Positions 5,585-9,808 of a stretch of DNA of 9,808 bases are shown in pieces. The notes below the pieces were generated by a model, which was not told where the DNA came from, ran no database searches, and saw nothing but the letters and a program-made list of their open reading frames with translations. The DNA comes from an uncultured bacterium. Lineage in GTDB: Bacteria > Actinomycetota > Thermoleophilia > BMS3ABIN01. The DNA is taken from positions 1-9,808 of the forward strand of contig CAJVWY010000031.1 of assembly GCA_913009925.1 (NCBI GenBank), given 5' to 3'. A program made the position numbers and the translations under genes. Every line of letters begins with the position of its first letter. The first letter of the stretch is position 1.

Positions 5585-6196
5585 TCAGGTAGTCTGTATG
5601 AAAATTATAGAGTTGCTGGAACCGGGCACCGACCCCTTGACCAGAAGCAGGTTGTTCTCCGGATCCGTGGCTACCACGGTCAGTCCCAGCTCCGTGGCCC
5701 GCCGGTTCCCCATCTGTCCCGGGAGCCTCATGCCCTTGAACACCCGCGCCGGATAGGCGCTGGCTCCTATGGAGCCGGGCGCCCGGTGAAAATGGGCGCC
5801 GTGGGAGCCGGGGCCGCCGGCGAACCCGTGACGCTTGATGACACCCGCGAAGCCCTTGCCCTTGGAGACGCCGGTGACCTTCACCTTCTGTCCCACTTCG
5901 AAGGACTCGACGGTGATCTCGTCACCCACCTGCACGTCCGAGGCGCCCCTGATCTCCGCCAGGTGCCTGCGGGCGTCGACGCCGGCCTTCTTGAAGTGTC
6001 CGGCCCGGGGCTTGTTCAGCTTGCGCTCCTTGATAGCGCCGAAACCGATCTGGAGGGCGTTGTAGCCGTCCTTTTCCTCGGTCTTGACCTGGGTCACCGG
6101 ACAGGGACCGGCCTCGATGACGGTCACCGGAACCCGGCTGCCGTCTTCAGTAAATATCTGGGACATGCCCAGTTTCTTTCCCAGAATCGCTGCCAT
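5585..6196 (-). CDS. rplC: 50S ribosomal protein L3 (uL3)
   Basis: L3 is an early-assembly 50S protein whose loop approaches the peptidyl-transferase centre. The 203-residue product begins MAAILGKKLGMSQIFTEDG and has the conserved GVSKGKGFAGVIKRHGFAGG, GSHGAHFHRAPGSIGAS and GMRLPGQMGNRRATELGLTV blocks. It ends after NLLLVKGSVPGSSNS. The ATG at 6194-6196 has an AGGA stretch 4 bases upstream and follows the rpsJ stop by 15 bases. Gene order rpsJ-rplC-rplD is the standard start of an S10 operon. Confidence 0.99.
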   Translation of the reverse strand: MAAILGKKLGMSQIFTEDGSRVPVTVIEAGPCPVTQVKTEEKDGYNALQIGFGAIKERKLNKPRAGHFKKAGVDARRHLAEIRGASDVQVGDEITVESFEVGQKVKVTGVSKGKGFAGVIKRHGFAGGPGSHGAHFHRAPGSIGASAYPARVFKGMRLPGQMGNRRATELGLTVVATDPENNLLLVKGSVPGSSNSIIFIQTT

Positions 6197-6211
6197 CGCT
6201 TCCTGACGCCC

Positions 6212-6520
6212 CTAGAGCTTGATCTCGATATCGACGCCCGCGGGAACATCCAGGCGCATCAGTGAATCCACCGTCTTGGGCGTGGGCTGATGGATATCGA
6301 TCAGCCGCTTGTGCGTCCTCATCTCGAAGTGCTCCCGCGAGTCCTTGTCCTTGAACGGGCTCTTGATCACGCAATACACGTTCTTCTCCGTGGGCAGGGG
6401 CACCGGCCCGACTATGGTGGCGCCGGTGCGCTGCGCCTGCTCTACGATGAGCTTGGCGCTCTTGTCGATCAGGTCGTGATCGTAGGCTTTGAGCCTTATT
6501 CTTATCTTCTGCTTGGCCAT
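6212..6520 (-). CDS. rpsJ: 30S ribosomal protein S10 / NusE (uS10)
   Basis: S10 is a 30S head protein that, as NusE, also joins NusB and NusG in transcription antitermination. The product from the ATG at 6518-6520 is 102 residues, the usual length. It starts MAKQKIRIRLKAYDHDLIDK, followed by GPVPLPTEKNVYCVIKSPF, the segment REHFEMRTHKRLIDI and the end VPAGVDIEIKL. An in-frame GTG at 6535 would add five residues (MKRKI) but has no ribosome site; a GGAAG stretch sits just before the ATG. This is the first gene of the S10 section and lies 82 bases after tuf, immediately downstream of two strong hairpins that could control its transcription or translation. Confidence 0.98.
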   Translation of the reverse strand: MAKQKIRIRLKAYDHDLIDKSAKLIVEQAQRTGATIVGPVPLPTEKNVYCVIKSPFKDKDSREHFEMRTHKRLIDIHQPTPKTVDSLMRLDVPAGVDIEIKL

Positions 6521-6535
6521 TATCTTCCGTTTCAC

Positions 6536-6561
6536 GTCCCGCGCCGTCAGCGGCGCCGGAC
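6536..6561 (-). promoter_or_regulatory. GC-rich hairpin immediately upstream of rpsJ
   Basis: The transcript can pair 6561-6551 with 6546-6536: ten Watson-Crick pairs and one C-C/G-G-type mismatch around a CTGA tetraloop. It ends 15 bases before the rpsJ ATG and just above its GGAAG ribosome site. No T-run follows, so it is not a standard terminator. Its place between tuf and rpsJ is that of an S10-operon leader; a role in autoregulation or RNA processing is inference. Confidence 0.55.
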
Positions 6562-6567
6562 TTGATA

Positions 6568-6593
6568 AAGGCCGACACCTGGGTGGCGGCCTT
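6568..6593 (-). promoter_or_regulatory. Hairpin just after tuf, possible attenuator or weak terminator
   Basis: The arms AAGGCCG and CGGCCTT form seven pairs. Inside them three more pairs (CAC/GTG) close a CCAG tetraloop after a single mismatch. The stem begins 9 bases after the tuf stop codon, and the 3' arm runs into TTTAT on the minus strand. That is a short U-tract, so it may act as a partial terminator or an mRNA 3' stabiliser for tuf. The downstream genes have no visible promoter, so full termination is unlikely. Confidence 0.5.
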
Positions 6594-6602
6594 CTGGTTT
6601 GA

Positions 6603-7808
6603 TTATTCTATGATCTCGGTAACCACGCCCGCGCCGACGGTGTGGCCGCCTTCGCGGATAGCGAAGTCCAGGCCCTTCTCCATGGCGATGGGGGTGATCA
6701 GATCGACCTCCATCACCGTGTTGTCGCCCGGCATTACCATCTCCACGCCCTCTTCGAGGGTGATGGTGCCAGTCACGTCCGTGGTGCGGAAGTAGAACTG
6801 CGGCCGGTAATTGCTGAAGAACGGCGTATGACGGCCGCCCTCCTCCTTGGACAGCACATACACTTCGGCCTTGAAGTGCGTGTGCGGCGTGATGGAACCC
6901 GGCTTGGCCAGTACCTGGCCGCGCTGGATCTCTTCCCGCTTGGTGCCGCGAAGCAGCACGCCGATATTATCGCCGGCCTGGCCCTCGTCCAGGATCTTGC
7001 GGAACATCTCCACGCCGGTGCAGACGGTCTTGTCGACCTTCTCCTGCATGCCGACGATCTCCACCTCGTCATTGACCCTGACGATGCCGCGATCCACCCT
7101 GCCGGTGGCTACGGTCCCGCGGCCGGTGATGGTGAACACGTCCTCGATAGGCATGAGGAAGGGCTTGTCGATGTCACGCTCCGGTTCCGGCAGATACTCG
7201 TCGATGTCGTGCAGCAGTTCGATTATGGGACCGCAGGCCTCGCAGTCACTCTTGCCACAGCCGCACTCCAGCGCCTTGAGCGCCGAACCGCTGACCATGG
7301 GGACATCATCACCAGGGAACTCATACTCGGAGAGCAGCTCCCGCACTTCGATCTCCACCAGCTCCAGCAGCTCCGGATCGTCGACCATATCCACCTTGTT
7401 GAGGAAGACGACGATATAGGGGACACCCACCTGGCGCGCCAGCAGGATGTGCTCACGCGTCTGCGGCATGGGGCCGTCGGCGGCGCTTACCACCAGTATG
7501 GCGCCGTCCATCTGCGCCGCGCCGGTGATCATGTTCTTGATGTAGTCGGCATGGCCCGGGCAGTCCACATGGGCGTAATGCCGCTTTTCCGTCTCGTATT
7601 CCACATGGGAGGTGGCGATGGTGATGCCCCGTTCGCGCTCCTCAGGAGCGTTGTCGATGGAGTCGAAGCTCCTCACCTCGACGTTCTCACCATGCCCCGC
7701 CAGGCAGGTAGTGATAGCCGCAGTGAGCGTGGTCTTGCCGTGGTCAATATGACCGATGGTGCCGACGTTCAGATGCGGTTTTGTTCTTTCGAATTTTTCC
7801 TTTGCCAT
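6603..7808 (-). CDS. tuf: Elongation factor Tu, with a cysteine cluster in the G domain
   Basis: EF-Tu brings aminoacyl-tRNA to the ribosomal A site as a GTP complex. The 401-residue product is complete. It shows the P-loop GHIDHGKT (19-26), switch I with GITIAT (61-66), DCPGH (82-86, with catalytic His86), NKVD (137-140) and SALK (175-178). The second and third beta-barrel domains follow, with the conserved GRGTVATGRVDRG and GGRHTPFFSNYRPQFYFRTT and the end REGGHTVGAGVVTEI. Unusually, residues 181-193 contain four cysteines (182, 184, 189, 192) in a CxC-X4-CxxC pattern directly after SALKAL, capable in principle of binding a metal. I recall similar cysteine insertions in some Chloroflexota EF-Tu proteins. 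The ATG at 7806-7808 has an AAGGAG Shine-Dalgarno sequence 5 bases upstream. Confidence 0.99.
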   Translation of the reverse strand: MAKEKFERTKPHLNVGTIGHIDHGKTTLTAAITTCLAGHGENVEVRSFDSIDNAPEERERGITIATSHVEYETEKRHYAHVDCPGHADYIKNMITGAAQMDGAILVVSAADGPMPQTREHILLARQVGVPYIVVFLNKVDMVDDPELLELVEIEVRELLSEYEFPGDDVPMVSGSALKALECGCGKSDCEACGPIIELLHDIDEYLPEPERDIDKPFLMPIEDVFTITGRGTVATGRVDRGIVRVNDEVEIVGMQEKVDKTVCTGVEMFRKILDEGQAGDNIGVLLRGTKREEIQRGQVLAKPGSITPHTHFKAEVYVLSKEEGGRHTPFFSNYRPQFYFRTTDVTGTITLEEGVEMVMPGDNTVMEVDLITPIAMEKGLDFAIREGGHTVGAGVVTEIIE

Positions 7809-7890
7809 CTTTGCTCCTTTCCTTTCCTGATATCGAGCAAATAAGTTTAAAAGCCTTCCCTGTCACGCAACCCGTTTAACAGAGCGAGTT

Positions 7891-7919
7891 ACTATATATC
7901 AAACCACCACGCCGGGCAA
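7891..7919 (-). promoter_or_regulatory. Candidate sigma-70-type promoter for tuf
   Basis: In the 115-base gap between fusA and tuf, the minus strand has TTGCCC (7914-7919) separated by 17 bases from TATAGT (7891-7896). That is 4 of 6 and 5 of 6 matches to TTGACA and TATAAT, at the ideal spacing. It would give a leader of roughly 75 bases before the tuf ATG. The rest of the gap holds no strong hairpin. A separate tuf promoter is plausible given how much EF-Tu cells need, but the site is judged by eye only. Confidence 0.35.
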
Positions 7920-7923
7920 GCAT

Positions 7924-9793
<1,870 letters not shown>

Positions 9794-9808
9794 AGATCGG
9801 AAGAGCAC
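9794..9808 (+). other. Illumina TruSeq adapter remnant (not genomic)
   Basis: The last 15 bases, AGATCGGAAGAGCAC, are identical to the first 15 bases of the Illumina TruSeq read adapter. On the minus strand they read GTGCTCTTCCGATCT, the end of the matching primer. Translated in the fusA frame they give residues (CSSDL) that do not fit EF-G, while the residues from KNYGINLIDTPGH onward do. Confidence 0.93.

Noticed and set aside
6521..6535. GTG start for rpsJ five codons upstream
   Set aside because: It lies directly after the hairpin with no ribosome site; the ATG at 6520 gives the usual 102-residue S10.
6642..7844. 400-codon plus-strand reading frame opposite tuf
   Set aside because: It is antisense to a certain EF-Tu gene and its translation (rich in His, Leu, Asp and Val) resembles no family. 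Long antisense frames are common in GC-rich genes with strong codon bias. The same holds for the other plus-strand frames across the window.
7871..7892. Terminator after fusA
   Set aside because: The best stem (AACTCG with CGGGTT, 6 pairs including a G-U, 10-base loop) is weak and is not followed by a T-run.

Overview
The window is one block of translation genes, all on the minus strand. It is a GC-rich bacterial str-S10-spc cluster (about 60% G+C by eye). In transcription order, from right to left, it holds fusA (5' end missing), tuf, rpsJ, rplC, rplD, rplW, rplB, rpsS, rplV, rpsC, rplP, rpmC, rpsQ, rplN, rplX, rplE and rpsN (3' end missing). These encode EF-G, EF-Tu and fifteen ribosomal proteins: S10, L3, L4, L23, L2, S19, L22, S3, L16, L29, S17, L14, L24, L5 and S14. 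I see no tRNA, rRNA, mobile element, CRISPR array or credible plus-strand gene.

Region by region: 7924-9793 is fusA. The 115-base gap at 7809-7923 carries a candidate promoter for tuf (6603-7808). The 82-base gap at 6521-6602 carries two tandem GC-rich hairpins just before rpsJ, where an S10-operon leader would sit. From 6520 to the left edge the genes are almost contiguous, with gaps of 1-17 bases or short overlaps. There is no room for a promoter at the S10/spc boundary (rpsQ to rplN, 17 bases), so this looks like one long, translationally coupled transcription unit. At five junctions the gap is exactly 9 bases and the upstream stop codon lies in or beside the next Shine-Dalgarno sequence.

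Organism: a GC-rich bacterium with S14 of the zinc-binding (four-cysteine) type, fusA-tuf directly joined to rpsJ, and an EF-Tu with a cysteine cluster in its G domain. The proteins look to me like those of a deep-branching Actinomycetota (Thermoleophilia or Rubrobacteria type) or a Chloroflexota lineage. That is an impression from memory, not a phylogeny. The last 15 bases (9794-9808) match the start of the Illumina TruSeq adapter, so this is probably the end of a short-read contig with untrimmed adapter, and those bases are not genomic.

I found no undescribed system. The points worth a second look are the adapter tail, the hairpin pair before rpsJ, a poly-lysine N-terminal extension on L22 (with a similar lysine-rich extension on L4), the EF-Tu cysteine cluster, and unusually frequent TTG/GTG starts.
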